Source of the DNA: Terriglobia bacterium
GTDB taxonomy: Bacteria; Acidobacteriota; Terriglobia; Bryobacterales; Bryobacteraceae
Reading direction: 5' to 3'
Assembly (NCBI GenBank): GCA_021325235.1
Contig: JAJPHN010000014.1
Location: 62,001 to 126,000 of the forward strand
Length of the DNA stretch: 64,000 nucleotides
Below are positions 9,479-18,232 of the stretch, piece after piece; position 1 is the stretch's first letter, and the number at the start of each line of letters is the position of its first letter. The position numbers and the translations under genes are program-made. The notes below the pieces were generated by a model. The model saw only the letters and a list, made by a program, of their open reading frames with translations, was not told where the DNA came from and searched no databases.

Positions 9479-10747
9479 ATGGAAGCCTTGCTGAGCCGGT
9501 TCCGGAACCTGACGGTTCTGGTGGTCGCCGTTGTCGCGCAGTTGCTCTATCTGGCTTACCAGGTGAAGACCAATGGCGATGAACGGCTCATCCGGGTCTG
9601 GGCGGTAACGGCGGTAACCCCGCTGGCCGGAATTGTGGAAGCCATCCGGCACAACACCATCGGCTTTCTGGAAGATTATTTCATCCTGCTCGATGTTCGT
9701 GAACAGAACCGGAAGCTCAAAGCCGCCAACGACCGGCTGCAGATGGAGAACATTTACTTCCGTAACCAGCTGGCCACGGCCGAGCATGCCCGGGCGCTGG
9801 TTCAGTTTCAATCGCAGACGCCTTCCCGGACGATTGCCGCGCGCGTGATCGGCAATAGCACCGTCGCTTCCGCCAAAGCTGTGTTCATCGATCGCGGTTC
9901 GACCAGCGGAGTCGAAAACGGCATGGCAGTGGTGACGCCGGAAGGCATTGTGGGCAAAGTGGTCGCGGTGTATCCGCTGGTGGCGCAGGTGCTCCTGGTG
10001 ACGGATGCCACGTTCAAGGTGGGCGTCGAATCGCAGAAGGGGCACGTGCATGGCGTGCTCGATTGCGGCAGCGGCAAATGCGTGGTCGAGCAGGTTCAGA
10101 ACGAGGATCGGGTCGATCCGGGCGAATGGTTTTACACCTCGGGTGAGGACCGTATTTTCCCCAAAGGTTTTCCGGTCGGAAAGGTGATTTCGAGCCAGCC
10201 CGGACAGGGGATGCGCGATCTGAAGCTGACGCTGAGTGCGTCCCCGGGTGCGGCCGAAGAGGTGCTGGTGGTGGTGCAGGGCGTGCATCAGGCGATTCCC
10301 ACCAAGCCTCCTCCCACCGAAGAAGAAGTGGATGTGCATCAGCTGCCGCCTCCTCCCAAAGAGACCGGACGCGATGCGGCGGCCGATGCCAAACCGCAGA
10401 CGGAAGCCGATAAAGTACTCGCGAAATACGACTCGATCGGCAAGGAACAGGGGCACGTCTTCGGCGGACTTGGCTCCGGCATCCCGAATTTCAATGTGAA
10501 GAAGCCGGCCAGCCCGGCCGAGAAGCCGGACGGGGCAGCCGGCGCGGGGAAACCGGCAGCGGCTCCGACTGCGCCCGTGAAGCCTGTGACAAACGGCGCT
10601 CCGGCCATATTGGGAGCACGGCCCGGCAGCAATCCGCAAGCACTGCCCACGCCCAAGCCGGCCGTCAATGAGCCGGTGCTGCCGCTGGGAGCGCCGCGCC
10701 GGAAAACGCCGCCTTCCACCGCTACCAGCACAGCGCCGCAACCATGA
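9479..10747 (+). CDS. mreC: Rod shape-determining protein MreC with long proline-rich tail
   Basis: A bitopic inner-membrane protein of the elongasome. One membrane helix (about 11-27) is followed by a periplasmic coiled coil (about 65-105) and the MreC beta domains (about 115-275, including the GVENGMAVVTPEGIVGKV phrase). Residues ~276-422 form a low-complexity tail rich in Pro, Ala and Lys that typical MreC (about 280-330 residues) lacks. The ATG at 9479 is preceded by AAGGACT at good spacing. The stop overlaps the mreD start by 4 bases (ATGA). Confidence 0.92.
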   Translation: MEALLSRFRNLTVLVVAVVAQLLYLAYQVKTNGDERLIRVWAVTAVTPLAGIVEAIRHNTIGFLEDYFILLDVREQNRKLKAANDRLQMENIYFRNQLATAEHARALVQFQSQTPSRTIAARVIGNSTVASAKAVFIDRGSTSGVENGMAVVTPEGIVGKVVAVYPLVAQVLLVTDATFKVGVESQKGHVHGVLDCGSGKCVVEQVQNEDRVDPGEWFYTSGEDRIFPKGFPVGKVISSQPGQGMRDLKLTLSASPGAAEEVLVVVQGVHQAIPTKPPPTEEEVDVHQLPPPPKETGRDAAADAKPQTEADKVLAKYDSIGKEQGHVFGGLGSGIPNFNVKKPASPAEKPDGAAGAGKPAAAPTAPVKPVTNGAPAILGARPGSNPQALPTPKPAVNEPVLPLGAPRRKTPPSTATSTAPQP

Positions 10748-11289
10748 ACGAGACCAGCGACCAGATTCTCGCGCCCGCCACGCGCGACGGCTGGTTCCAC
10801 CGTTTCCAGGTCGTTGCGCTGGCCGCGCTCACGCTGGTGGCGATCATCGGGAAGTTCTATCTGCCGCGGCTGGTGCCGCACACCGAATGGCTCGAACTGC
10901 CGCTGCTGCTGACGATCTATTTCGGACTCATGCGCCATTCACCGATCGCTTCGCTGTTTTTTGGCGCGTTTGTGGGGTTGGCCGAAGACTCGCTTTCACC
11001 GGCCAATATTCCGATCGGCATGTACGGCATTACTAAGACGCTGGTCGGTTACTTTGCCGCCTCGGTGAGCCAGCGCTTCAATGTTGATAATTCGGTAATC
11101 CGGGCCGTGCTCTGCTTCTTCTTTTTCTTTTTCCACGCCTTTTTCTACTGGCTGATGCGGCGCGCGCTGCTCGGGCAGGTGATCCCGTTCGATCCGCAAG
11201 AGGTGTTTGTGCACGGCGCGCTGAACAGCGTGGTGGCGGTGCCGCTCTTCATGATCCTCGACCGGCTAAGGCTTGCAGGCGGCGCTTAG
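10744..11289 (+). CDS. mreD: Rod shape-determining protein MreD
   Basis: A 181-residue polytopic membrane protein with about five hydrophobic segments (for example 22-45, 55-72, 80-100, 118-138 and 155-172) and a Phe-rich stretch near residue 120. Sequence conservation of MreD is low. The call rests on size, topology, the LPLLLTIYFGLMRHSPIAS region and its place directly after mreC with an ATGA overlap. It has a polar N-terminal ~17 residues before the first helix. Confidence 0.88.
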   Translation: MNETSDQILAPATRDGWFHRFQVVALAALTLVAIIGKFYLPRLVPHTEWLELPLLLTIYFGLMRHSPIASLFFGAFVGLAEDSLSPANIPIGMYGITKTLVGYFAASVSQRFNVDNSVIRAVLCFFFFFFHAFFYWLMRRALLGQVIPFDPQEVFVHGALNSVVAVPLFMILDRLRLAGGA

Positions 11290-11302
11290 AAAACCGAGAG
11301 AG

Positions 11303-12112
11303 CTATTCGAGCACGCGCACGAATTCGGCGATGACGCGATACTTCGTCTCGTCCTCGTCGAGATCCCAGGAGGGATAGGCGGGGTTCAGGCTTTCGAGCC
11401 GGATACGGCTATGCCGGAAGCCTTCGTCCGCCGTGACCTTTTCGCTCTTGTAACGCTTCACGGTATAGGCATCGCCGATCTCACCCCGATTTTCGACCAA
11501 CACCAGTTTGTTATTCCGGCTGCCCGCTCCGAAGTAGCGGAAGACGCACAAGGAGCCGTCCGGGATACGCGGCTCCATCGAGTGGCCCTGGATGCGCGCC
11601 ACAAACATGTCGTCGTCGAGTCGGAGATCCGGCGGCGTTTCGATCCAGTCTTCGGCTTCGACTTCACTTCTGTTTGTCAGAAACGGCCCCGCGGCTGCCG
11701 CCAGCGTAAGCCGCGGCAGATGGGTGCGGAACTGCAGAACTTTGGCCGGCACGTGCTCGCGATACAGGTCGTTGAGGGTACGCTCGAAATCCCGCACCAT
11801 GATGGCTTCCCGGTCCGTGACTCGCAGTCCGAGCGAAGCTTCGTTTTCCAGCCGGTCGAGCACCGCTTTGCCGCCCTGTTCGCGCGCCAGCCGCTCCAGA
11901 TCGCTCGCCAGCTCCTCCAGCACCTCGACATCTTCTTCTTCCGCCACCGATTCGAGATCGCGCCGCAGCCGGATATGCAGGTTGTCGGTGGCCGGATCGA
12001 GCAGCAGCACGCCAATGGTCTGCTCCCCATGTTCGGGCAGGTCGGAGAGCAGCAGCGAGTACTCTCCCCGCTTGGGAGCGTAATCGGCAAATTTGAGCAC
12101 GCGCGCCGACAT
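11303..12112 (-). CDS. S24 (LexA/UmuD-like) peptidase domain fused to a non-HTH N-terminal domain
   Basis: 269 residues. The C-terminal half (about 132-269) is an S24 serine/lysine self-cleaving protease. The catalytic Ser is S178 in RIQGHSMEPRIPDG and the lysine is K219 in AYTVKRY. An Ala-Gly pair at 141-142 (LAAAAGPF) sits where LexA-type proteins are cleaved. The N-terminal ~130 residues are not a helix-turn-helix. They begin with a strand-rich EYSLLLSDLPEHGEQTIGVLLLD segment, then an acidic helical region, distantly like DUF3037-type proteins (a weak resemblance). If it cleaves itself, the released part would not be an ordinary repressor. It is convergent with mreD. Confidence 0.75.
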   Translation of the reverse strand: MSARVLKFADYAPKRGEYSLLLSDLPEHGEQTIGVLLLDPATDNLHIRLRRDLESVAEEEDVEVLEELASDLERLAREQGGKAVLDRLENEASLGLRVTDREAIMVRDFERTLNDLYREHVPAKVLQFRTHLPRLTLAAAAGPFLTNRSEVEAEDWIETPPDLRLDDDMFVARIQGHSMEPRIPDGSLCVFRYFGAGSRNNKLVLVENRGEIGDAYTVKRYKSEKVTADEGFRHSRIRLESLNPAYPSWDLDEDETKYRVIAEFVRVLE

Positions 12113-12197
12113 AGTCCGATCAGGCTTCAGCTTAGCGCCTTATACCGCGAGACGTCTATTGGCCTGATTCCGGCGGGGGCAGGGTTCAGCCAGGGGT

Positions 12198-13307
12198 TCA
12201 GGGAGTAGCGGTACTGGCGTAATAGCCGTGGCGGGCGCGCACTTTGACGTTCCCGAGATCCACCACCACCTTTACGTTCCGATACGATTTTTCGCTTGGA
12301 TTATCGGAGACGTAGCGGATGATGTACTGCATCGTCACCTCACCCGCGATATCGGCGACGGCGTGGTACATCTTGGTGTCTACCGCGGAGCGATAGGCGC
12401 CCGTCCCCACCGTGAGCGAGTAGTTCCCGTCATCGGAGGGATGCGAAAGATAGCCGTCCGTGTCTTTATAAACGTCACCGAGCGGATACACCACGCGCCC
12501 ACCGGTCTCGGTCGCCAGACGCACCAGATTGTCGGTGGAAGCATTGGTGAAGCCGAAGGCCTCGGTGCTGATGCAGTAAACCGTCACCAGATTGCGCTGC
12601 GCCAACTCGATCACTTCGTTCAGCGAATGCTTGCTGGCGTTATCGTGGCCATCGCCGACGATGACGATGACGCGGCGTGGCTCGATCGGTTCGCCTTTGA
12701 CCAGCTTGCGGCTGGTGCAGGCCAGATAGACGGCGTCGTACAGCGCCGATCCGCCGCCCGGTTTCAGCTTGCGGATCTTCTCCACGATAGGCTCGGGATC
12801 GGTGCCGGTGTTCACAGCCACTTCGGCGTCCTGCGCATAATCGATCAGATAGCCCGAATACTTGGGATCGCCCGGCAGCAAAGTCTGCACGAGCTCGGTG
12901 GTGGCCGCCTGAAAGTTCTTCCAGTGGATCGTGCTGGCGCTGCTCAGATCGAGCAGAAAGCCGATCACCACCGGGTAGCTGCGCTCGCGCGTGAAGAAGC
13001 GGATGGTTTGCGGCTTATTGTCCTCGAAGATCGTGAAATCCTTTTTATCGAGATCGGAGACGAAGCGGCCCTTGTCATCGGTCACGGTTACCGGCACAAT
13101 GACCTCGTTCACCGACACCTTGATAGAGGCGTCGTCCGGCTTCGGTTTATCCGCCGCCGCCGGAGCGACGGTGGTGCTCGTCTCGCTCGACGAACTGGAT
13201 GAGGAGGAACTGGCGGAAGCGGGCGTGTTTTGCTGCTGAGCCGAAAGAGAACTGACCAGGGAGAAGCCAAGCACGGCTAGCGCCATGCCCGGTTTGAACG
13301 ACTGCAT
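12198..13307 (-). CDS. Secreted VWA-domain protein, acidobacterial VWFA-related type
   Basis: 369 residues with a signal peptide (about 1-24, cleaved after LSA) and a Ser-rich linker (about 30-50). A short beta domain contains VPVTVTDDKGRFVSDLDKKDF and FEDNKPQTIRFF. A von Willebrand A domain follows, with a MIDAS-like FLLDLSSAST stretch and VIVIVGDGHDN. This two-part architecture is the VWFA-related family that is greatly expanded in Acidobacteria (TIGR03436 as I recall it). The role is unknown, probably periplasmic or surface adhesion/assembly. The C-terminal KVKVVVDLGNVKVRARHGYYA phrase is also typical. Confidence 0.88.
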   Translation of the reverse strand: MQSFKPGMALAVLGFSLVSSLSAQQQNTPASASSSSSSSSSETSTTVAPAAADKPKPDDASIKVSVNEVIVPVTVTDDKGRFVSDLDKKDFTIFEDNKPQTIRFFTRERSYPVVIGFLLDLSSASTIHWKNFQAATTELVQTLLPGDPKYSGYLIDYAQDAEVAVNTGTDPEPIVEKIRKLKPGGGSALYDAVYLACTSRKLVKGEPIEPRRVIVIVGDGHDNASKHSLNEVIELAQRNLVTVYCISTEAFGFTNASTDNLVRLATETGGRVVYPLGDVYKDTDGYLSHPSDDGNYSLTVGTGAYRSAVDTKMYHAVADIAGEVTMQYIIRYVSDNPSEKSYRNVKVVVDLGNVKVRARHGYYASTATP

Positions 13308-13342
13308 GAATGGGATTGCCTAACAGGGATTATATCGAGGTC

Positions 13343-14053
13343 TCACCAGTTATGTGTCCAGAACGTCAGGCAATACGACTCGGGAAACAGTGCCGCCAGC
13401 TCGGCCGGAGTCATGGATTGCGCGCGCCGGTGAAGCTCCGCGCGCTCCGGCCGGAAGTAGCGGTCGTTGGCCCCGTGCGTGAGGTGAATCCAGTCGATCG
13501 GGTAAATCAGTTCGCCCGAATAGATCACCGTGTTCGCGGGCCGGTACGCAAGCAGTCCCTGCTGCAGCCGGAACGGCCCGGTGTGGCGTTCCACCTGCTG
13601 CTCGGAAGGCGAAGCGTGCAGAGCATCCTGCGCCACCCTCAGCCAGAAATCGCTGCCCGGCGAGGAGGCGAGAAAGGCGTTTGGAATGCGGTAATAGTCG
13701 TTGTCGTCAGAAAGGCAGCCGAGCACGATATCGTAGTCAGCCAGCAGCGGCTCCAGCGGGCGCAGAGAGACGAAATCCAGGTCGACATAGACGCCGCCGA
13801 AGCGGTGCATGTACAGGAAGCGTGCAAAGTCGGCCTGCTTGATCGAAGGCGTTAGTTGCCGGTACGCTTCCTGGAACTGCGGATAATGCGCTCGGACCAG
13901 CTCCAGATTATCGGCGTCGGTCCAGAACATGCGCTGCCAGCCCGAGTGCAGGGACATCCAGGACTCGACCCAGCATTTCTTATAGATGTCGTACGGAATG
14001 TGCTCGTCCTTCCAGGACTGGTGGAGGATGCGGGGAATCCGGGACACGCGCAC
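13343..14053 (-). CDS. GT32-like glycosyltransferase with sugar-binding DXD motif
   Basis: A 236-residue cytoplasmic glycosyltransferase of the Gly_transf_sug/OCH1 type. It opens with IPRILHQSWKD and carries the ADFARFLYMHRFGGVYVDLD core, whose DLD is the metal- and nucleotide-sugar-binding DXD motif. A DDNDYYRIPNAFLAS region follows. It probably adds one sugar to a surface glycan, but acceptor and donor cannot be told. The upstream gene on this strand ends 5 bases before its start, so it is probably co-transcribed with the RidA-repeat gene. Confidence 0.82.
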   Translation of the reverse strand: MRVSRIPRILHQSWKDEHIPYDIYKKCWVESWMSLHSGWQRMFWTDADNLELVRAHYPQFQEAYRQLTPSIKQADFARFLYMHRFGGVYVDLDFVSLRPLEPLLADYDIVLGCLSDDNDYYRIPNAFLASSPGSDFWLRVAQDALHASPSEQQVERHTGPFRLQQGLLAYRPANTVIYSGELIYPIDWIHLTHGANDRYFRPERAELHRRAQSMTPAELAALFPESYCLTFWTHNW

Positions 14054-14058
14054 GAATT

Positions 14059-15144
14059 CTAACGCAGCGCGGGTTTCGGAACACCGGGCGCCAGGATCGC
14101 TTCGATACCGGCGGTGGCATCGACCGACGGTAAGCCCTCAATGGTTTCTACGGTGAACGTGCTGGGCGGAACGGCGGTCGTTTTGCGCAGGGCCGAACCG
14201 CCGGCCGGATCGAGCGAGAAGACATTCACGTGCACCGGCGCTTCCACTGGGTCGAGCGCGGTGGCGGCCCGCTCGAGCCGAACGAATGCTTCATGCGCGT
14301 CGTCGAGATAACTGCCGAACGAGAGCTGCAGACCGGTAAACACGAGCGGATGCGGTCCGACCAGGGTCGCGCGCCGGCTCTCGAGCAGCACAACCGGGGC
14401 GTCCGCGGGGGTGTTTGTCAGTTGACCGATCGCTTCGCAGACCGCGCCGTCCGAGGCCGGGTCGCGCAGCGCCTGCACCAGGTTCACATTGGCGTGGGGA
14501 AAAGCGCCGAGCACCTGGCCGTGTGCGCTGTTCCAGTCTTCCAGCCGAGCGGTGAAGCAGGTTGCCACCAGGACGGCATCCGGCGCCACGCCAGCTGCCT
14601 GAACGCTCTCCTGTAACCGGCCGAGCGCCTGTGCTAAAGAGGTGCCCCCTTGCCCGGCGAAGAAGGCGAGCCCGTTTGGATTGGCTTGCCGGCGCGTGGA
14701 AACCACGGCCTCGATAACCACTTTGGCGGCCTCCTGGCCGAGCGCGCCCACCTGCAGCACGGTCAGGACCGGAAGCGGCAATTTGTGCTCGGTGAAGAGA
14801 TTGACCACCTCGGCCTGTACGCGCCGCGCATCGCCTGCCCCCGCTACGAAGGCTCGGAGCTTGATAATCGTTTCGCCGTGTGTGTCGCGGATCAGATCGT
14901 TGAGGCTCTGGCGGATCTGCGCTGCCAGGCCGCCGGACTTGAGCAGCGGCGAGAGATGAAAATCGAGCGCACCGGCATCCGCCTTGAGGGCCATCGGCGG
15001 TTGCGGCGGCAGCGGCTGGACCTGCGACTTCGGCTCCTCATTCCGGTGCTTCTGACCGCCAAAGATGGGGTCCAGGGCAGAGGCCGAGAAAAGGGGGACA
15101 AGCGCCAGTCCAAGCGCGATCACCGCGCACGCGGGGCCGTTCAC
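14059..15144 (-). CDS. Secreted protein with three tandem RidA/YjgF-like domains
   Basis: 361 residues from a GTG start, with a signal peptide (about 1-23) and a Pro-rich linker (about 37-52). Three divergent copies of the RidA (YER057c/YjgF) fold pattern follow: about 58-150, 156-243 and 266-351. Each has the pattern of an opening strand, a long helix (for example AQIRQSLNDLI, LAQALGRLQESV, DDAHEAFVRLERAA), a middle strand, and a closing acidic strand (VVIEAVV, ATAGIEAI). The arginine that RidA imine deaminases use in the PAR segment is not visible in copies 1 and 3 (LPVLTVLQ, PPSTFTVE), so enamine/imine deamination is unlikely. Export is also unusual for this family. I infer a binding or structural role. 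Confidence 0.6.
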   Translation of the reverse strand: MNGPACAVIALGLALVPLFSASALDPIFGGQKHRNEEPKSQVQPLPPQPPMALKADAGALDFHLSPLLKSGGLAAQIRQSLNDLIRDTHGETIIKLRAFVAGAGDARRVQAEVVNLFTEHKLPLPVLTVLQVGALGQEAAKVVIEAVVSTRRQANPNGLAFFAGQGGTSLAQALGRLQESVQAAGVAPDAVLVATCFTARLEDWNSAHGQVLGAFPHANVNLVQALRDPASDGAVCEAIGQLTNTPADAPVVLLESRRATLVGPHPLVFTGLQLSFGSYLDDAHEAFVRLERAATALDPVEAPVHVNVFSLDPAGGSALRKTTAVPPSTFTVETIEGLPSVDATAGIEAILAPGVPKPALR

Positions 15145-15239
15145 AACATTTAGCCTAGCCTGAGCCGGTCGAGGCGGCCGCGAACTGCAGGAACGAAGCC
15201 AATTGGCTGGTCTTCAGGCCATCCAATTTGGTATGCTGG

Positions 15240-16718
15240 ATGCACTTGGACCTGCTCTCTCACCTGCGCCTCGAAATCGAGTCGGAGCTACCGATTTATC
15301 GGCAGTTGGCCGAGGGGATCCAGCGTGCGCTCGATGCCGGTGTCCTGCTGCATGGCGACCGTTTGCCGCCTACGCGCGAATTGGCTGGCCAACTTGGACT
15401 GAACCGGACCACCGTCTCCGCCGCCTATGCTGTTCTGGAGCAGGCTGGCTGCCTGCAGGGCGTGGTCGGGCGCGGAAGTTTCGTGATCCGGAGCGGTGCG
15501 CCGCCCGCCGCCGGATTCGACTGGGAAGCTCTTCTCGGGCCAGCCGGCGCCGACGCTGCAGCTGGCGCGGAAGCTGCCTACAATTTTGCGAATTCCCGGC
15601 CGGCAGAAGAGTGCTTTCCGCTGGCCGAGTTCCGCCGGTTGGCGAAAGAGGTGGTGGATTTGCCGGAGGCAGCCGAGTTGCTCCAGCTCGGCTCGCCTTA
15701 CGGCTATGCACCACTCCGCCGCTATCTGCTCGAGGAAAACGCTTCCACGGGAATGGCGCGCGCGCAAGACGATCTGATCGTCACCAACGGTTGCCAGCAG
15801 GCGCTGGATCTGATCGCGCGCATTCTGGTCGAGACGAACACGCCGGTGCTGGTGGAAGACCCGGTCTATCACGGGTTGCTGCGTGTCTTTGGCCGCGCGC
15901 ACGCGCAATTGCTACCGGTACCGGTTGGGGAGGCGGGCTTGAATCTTTCTGTGCTCGAAAATCTGGCGGCACAGCATCGCCCGCGGCTGCTGGTCGTGAC
16001 CCCGGATTTTCAAAATCCAACCGGAACGGCGCTGACGCTCGAGCAGCGCCGGTCGATTCTGGCGATCGCGGTGCGTTTCGGAATCGCGGTGGTCGAGATT
16101 GCGATTTATCGCGAACTCCGCTATCGCGGCGTTGCGTTGCCTGCCCTAAAGCAGCTGGACGAAACGGGCCACGTGATCGCGATCGGCAGCTATTCAAAAG
16201 TAGCCTTTCCGGGTCTGCGCGTGGGCTGGGTGATTGCTCCGCGTCCGGTGGTGGCGCGGCTTGCGGAAGCAAAGCAGACCACCGATCTGCATTCCGATCA
16301 GCTCTCGCAGGCCGTGTTGCTCCGTTTCGCGGCATCGGGCGAGCTGCAGCGCCATATCGAACAGACGCGCAGGACCGGTGGAGAGCGGCTGCAGGCAGCT
16401 CTCGATGCGTGTGCGCGCGCCTTTCCGCGCGGAACGCGGTATTCGCGGCCGGAAGGCGGCATGAATCTGTGGGTCGAGTTGCCGCAGCCGCTGACGGCAG
16501 AGAATCTGCTGGCGGTGGCGCGCGAACGCGGAGTCGCCTTTCTGCCCGGCAGCTATTTCTCGTCCAGAGAGATCCATCGGCGCTCGCTGCGGCTCAGTTT
16601 TGGCGGACTCGCGCCCAAAGAGATCACGACCGGCATACGGCTGCTCGGGGACATCGCTCACGAGCTGCTGCGCGCGCCTGCCGCTCGGCCGCTGGCTCGG
16701 GAAGCGGCGCTGGTATGA
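15240..16718 (+). CDS. pdxR: MocR/GntR-family regulator with aminotransferase-like domain, probable PdxR
   Basis: 492 residues from the ATG at 15240; a TTG at 15228 would add four. The N-terminal winged helix (about 12-82; LPPTRELAGQLGLNRTTVSAAY) is of the GntR type. It is joined to a fold-type I aminotransferase domain (about 105-480) with the PLP lysine K320 in IGSYSKVAFPGLRVGW. MocR regulators of this build sense PLP and control its synthesis, and pdxS starts 33 bases downstream, which supports the name. The aspartate that normally pairs with the PLP ring nitrogen (DDxY) is replaced: here the segment reads VVEIAIYREL, with Ile287 in that place. Confidence 0.85.
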   Translation: MHLDLLSHLRLEIESELPIYRQLAEGIQRALDAGVLLHGDRLPPTRELAGQLGLNRTTVSAAYAVLEQAGCLQGVVGRGSFVIRSGAPPAAGFDWEALLGPAGADAAAGAEAAYNFANSRPAEECFPLAEFRRLAKEVVDLPEAAELLQLGSPYGYAPLRRYLLEENASTGMARAQDDLIVTNGCQQALDLIARILVETNTPVLVEDPVYHGLLRVFGRAHAQLLPVPVGEAGLNLSVLENLAAQHRPRLLVVTPDFQNPTGTALTLEQRRSILAIAVRFGIAVVEIAIYRELRYRGVALPALKQLDETGHVIAIGSYSKVAFPGLRVGWVIAPRPVVARLAEAKQTTDLHSDQLSQAVLLRFAASGELQRHIEQTRRTGGERLQAALDACARAFPRGTRYSRPEGGMNLWVELPQPLTAENLLAVARERGVAFLPGSYFSSREIHRRSLRLSFGGLAPKEITTGIRLLGDIAHELLRAPAARPLAREAALV

Positions 16719-16751
16719 ATTCCAACTCAAAATCGTGCAAAGGAAAACGTT

Positions 16752-17639
16752 ATGAACTTTGAAACCGAGAGCTTTCGTCTGAAGGTCGGGCTGGCCGAAA
16801 TGTTGAAGGGCGGCGTCATCATGGACGTGGTCAACGCCGAGCAGGCAGTGATCGCCGAGAAGGCGGGCGCGGCAGCCGTCATGGCGCTGGAGCGCGTGCC
16901 GGCGGATATCCGCAAAGAGGGAGGCGTGGCCCGCATGTCACAGATCAAAATCATTCGCGACATCATGAGCGCGGTTTCGATCCCGGTGATGGCGAAGGTG
17001 CGCATCGGCCACTTCACGGAAGCGCGCATTCTGGAAGTGCTCGGTGTCGATTACATCGATGAGAGCGAAGTGCTGACGCCGGCCGACGAAGAGCACCACG
17101 TCGACAAGCACGATTTCAAAGTACCGTTCGTCTGCGGCGCGCGCAATCTAGGCGAAGCGCTGCGCCGCATTGCCGAAGGCGCGGCCATGATCCGCACCAA
17201 AGGCGAGGCTGGCTCGGGCAACATCGTCGAAGCCGTGCGTCACATCCGCACCATCGTGAAAGAGATGAAGCAGCTCACCGTCCTCGGCAAGGAAGAGCTG
17301 GTGCATGAAGCCAAGAATCTGCAGGCTCCGCTCGAGCTCGTGCAGTATGTCGCGCAGCACGGCAAACTGCCTGTGCCGAATTTTTCAGCCGGCGGCATTG
17401 CGACTCCTGCCGATGCGGCGCTTGTGATGCAGCTCGGCGCGGAGGCGGTCTTTGTGGGTTCCGGTATTTTCAAATCGTCCGATCCGGAAGCGCGCGCCAA
17501 GGCGATCGTGAAAGCGGCAACTTACTACCGCGATCCGGTGAAGCTGCTCGAAGCCAGCGAAGAGCTCGGCGAGGCCATGCCCGGGCTTGAGATTTCAAAG
17601 CTGCCGGAAGGCGAGCTGCTGCAGACGCGCGGCTGGTAG
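16752..17639 (+). CDS. pdxS: Pyridoxal 5'-phosphate synthase, PdxS subunit
   Basis: The synthase subunit of the DXP-independent vitamin B6 pathway. It condenses ribose 5-phosphate, glyceraldehyde 3-phosphate and ammonia to PLP. The 295 residues match the family. D25 and the two working lysines, K82 (MAKVRIGH) and K150 ([12 protein letters not shown]), are present. The ATG is preceded by AAAGGA at proper spacing. pdxT follows 4 bases after the stop, giving a pdxR-pdxS-pdxT order on one strand. Confidence 0.97.
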   Translation: MNFETESFRLKVGLAEMLKGGVIMDVVNAEQAVIAEKAGAAAVMALERVPADIRKEGGVARMSQIKIIRDIMSAVSIPVMAKVRIGHFTEARILEVLGVDYIDESEVLTPADEEHHVDKHDFKVPFVCGARNLGEALRRIAEGAAMIRTKGEAGSGNIVEAVRHIRTIVKEMKQLTVLGKEELVHEAKNLQAPLELVQYVAQHGKLPVPNFSAGGIATPADAALVMQLGAEAVFVGSGIFKSSDPEARAKAIVKAATYYRDPVKLLEASEELGEAMPGLEISKLPEGELLQTRGW

Positions 17640-17643
17640 AGCC

Positions 17644-18216
17644 ATGCAGCCGCAAGTGGGCGTTCTCGCGCTGCAGGGTGATTTCGAAGCACACGCGCGG
17701 GCGCTGGCGCGGGCCGGTGCCAAAGCCCGCGAAGTGCGCACTAAGGCCGATCTCGAAGCGATCGATGCACTGATCATTCCGGGCGGCGAGAGCACAACGA
17801 TGCTGAAACTGCTCGCCGCCGAGGACTTGCTGGAGCCGCTGCGCGCCTTCGGCCAGGAGAAGCCCATTTTCGGAACCTGCGCCGGCGCGATTCTGCTGGC
17901 GAGCGAAGTAACCCACCCGCGGCAGGATTCACTCGCGCTGATGGACCTGACCATCGAGCGCAATGGCTACGGCCGCCAGATCGATAGCCGGATCGCACAC
18001 ATCGACCTGCAAGGACGTCCGGCGGAGGCGGTCTTCATTCGCGCTCCCGTCATTCGCCGCGCCGGACCGCAAACAAACGTTCTGGCCACATACAACGGCG
18101 ATCCGGTGCTGGTCGAGCAGGGCCGGCATTTGGCGGCCACCTTCCACCCCGAACTGACCGGCGATGCCGAGATCCATCGCTACTTTCTGTCGAAGCTCGA
18201 GAGCGCGCTAGACTGA
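17644..18216 (+). CDS. pdxT: Pyridoxal 5'-phosphate synthase glutaminase, PdxT subunit
   Basis: A class I glutamine amidotransferase of 190 residues that supplies ammonia to PdxS. The triad is C79 in FGTCAGAILLA, and H168 with E170 in AATFHPELTG. The PGGEST oxyanion motif is at 47-52. The ATG at 17644 is chosen because the family begins directly with VGVLALQGDF. The frame is open further upstream inside pdxS. Confidence 0.96.
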   Translation: MQPQVGVLALQGDFEAHARALARAGAKAREVRTKADLEAIDALIIPGGESTTMLKLLAAEDLLEPLRAFGQEKPIFGTCAGAILLASEVTHPRQDSLALMDLTIERNGYGRQIDSRIAHIDLQGRPAEAVFIRAPVIRRAGPQTNVLATYNGDPVLVEQGRHLAATFHPELTGDAEIHRYFLSKLESALD

Positions 18217-18232
18217 ACAGGACCGCTTCGCG

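Noticed and set aside
12228-13202. A 324-codon open frame antisense to the VWA gene
   Set aside because: His/Arg-rich shadow with no motif. The VWA gene has signal peptide and family phrases.
15203-16762. A 519-codon open frame in another phase over the pdxR gene
   Set aside because: It is Arg/Gly/Ala-rich with no domain motif and lies wholly over a clear GntR-aminotransferase gene. It is a high-GC shadow frame.
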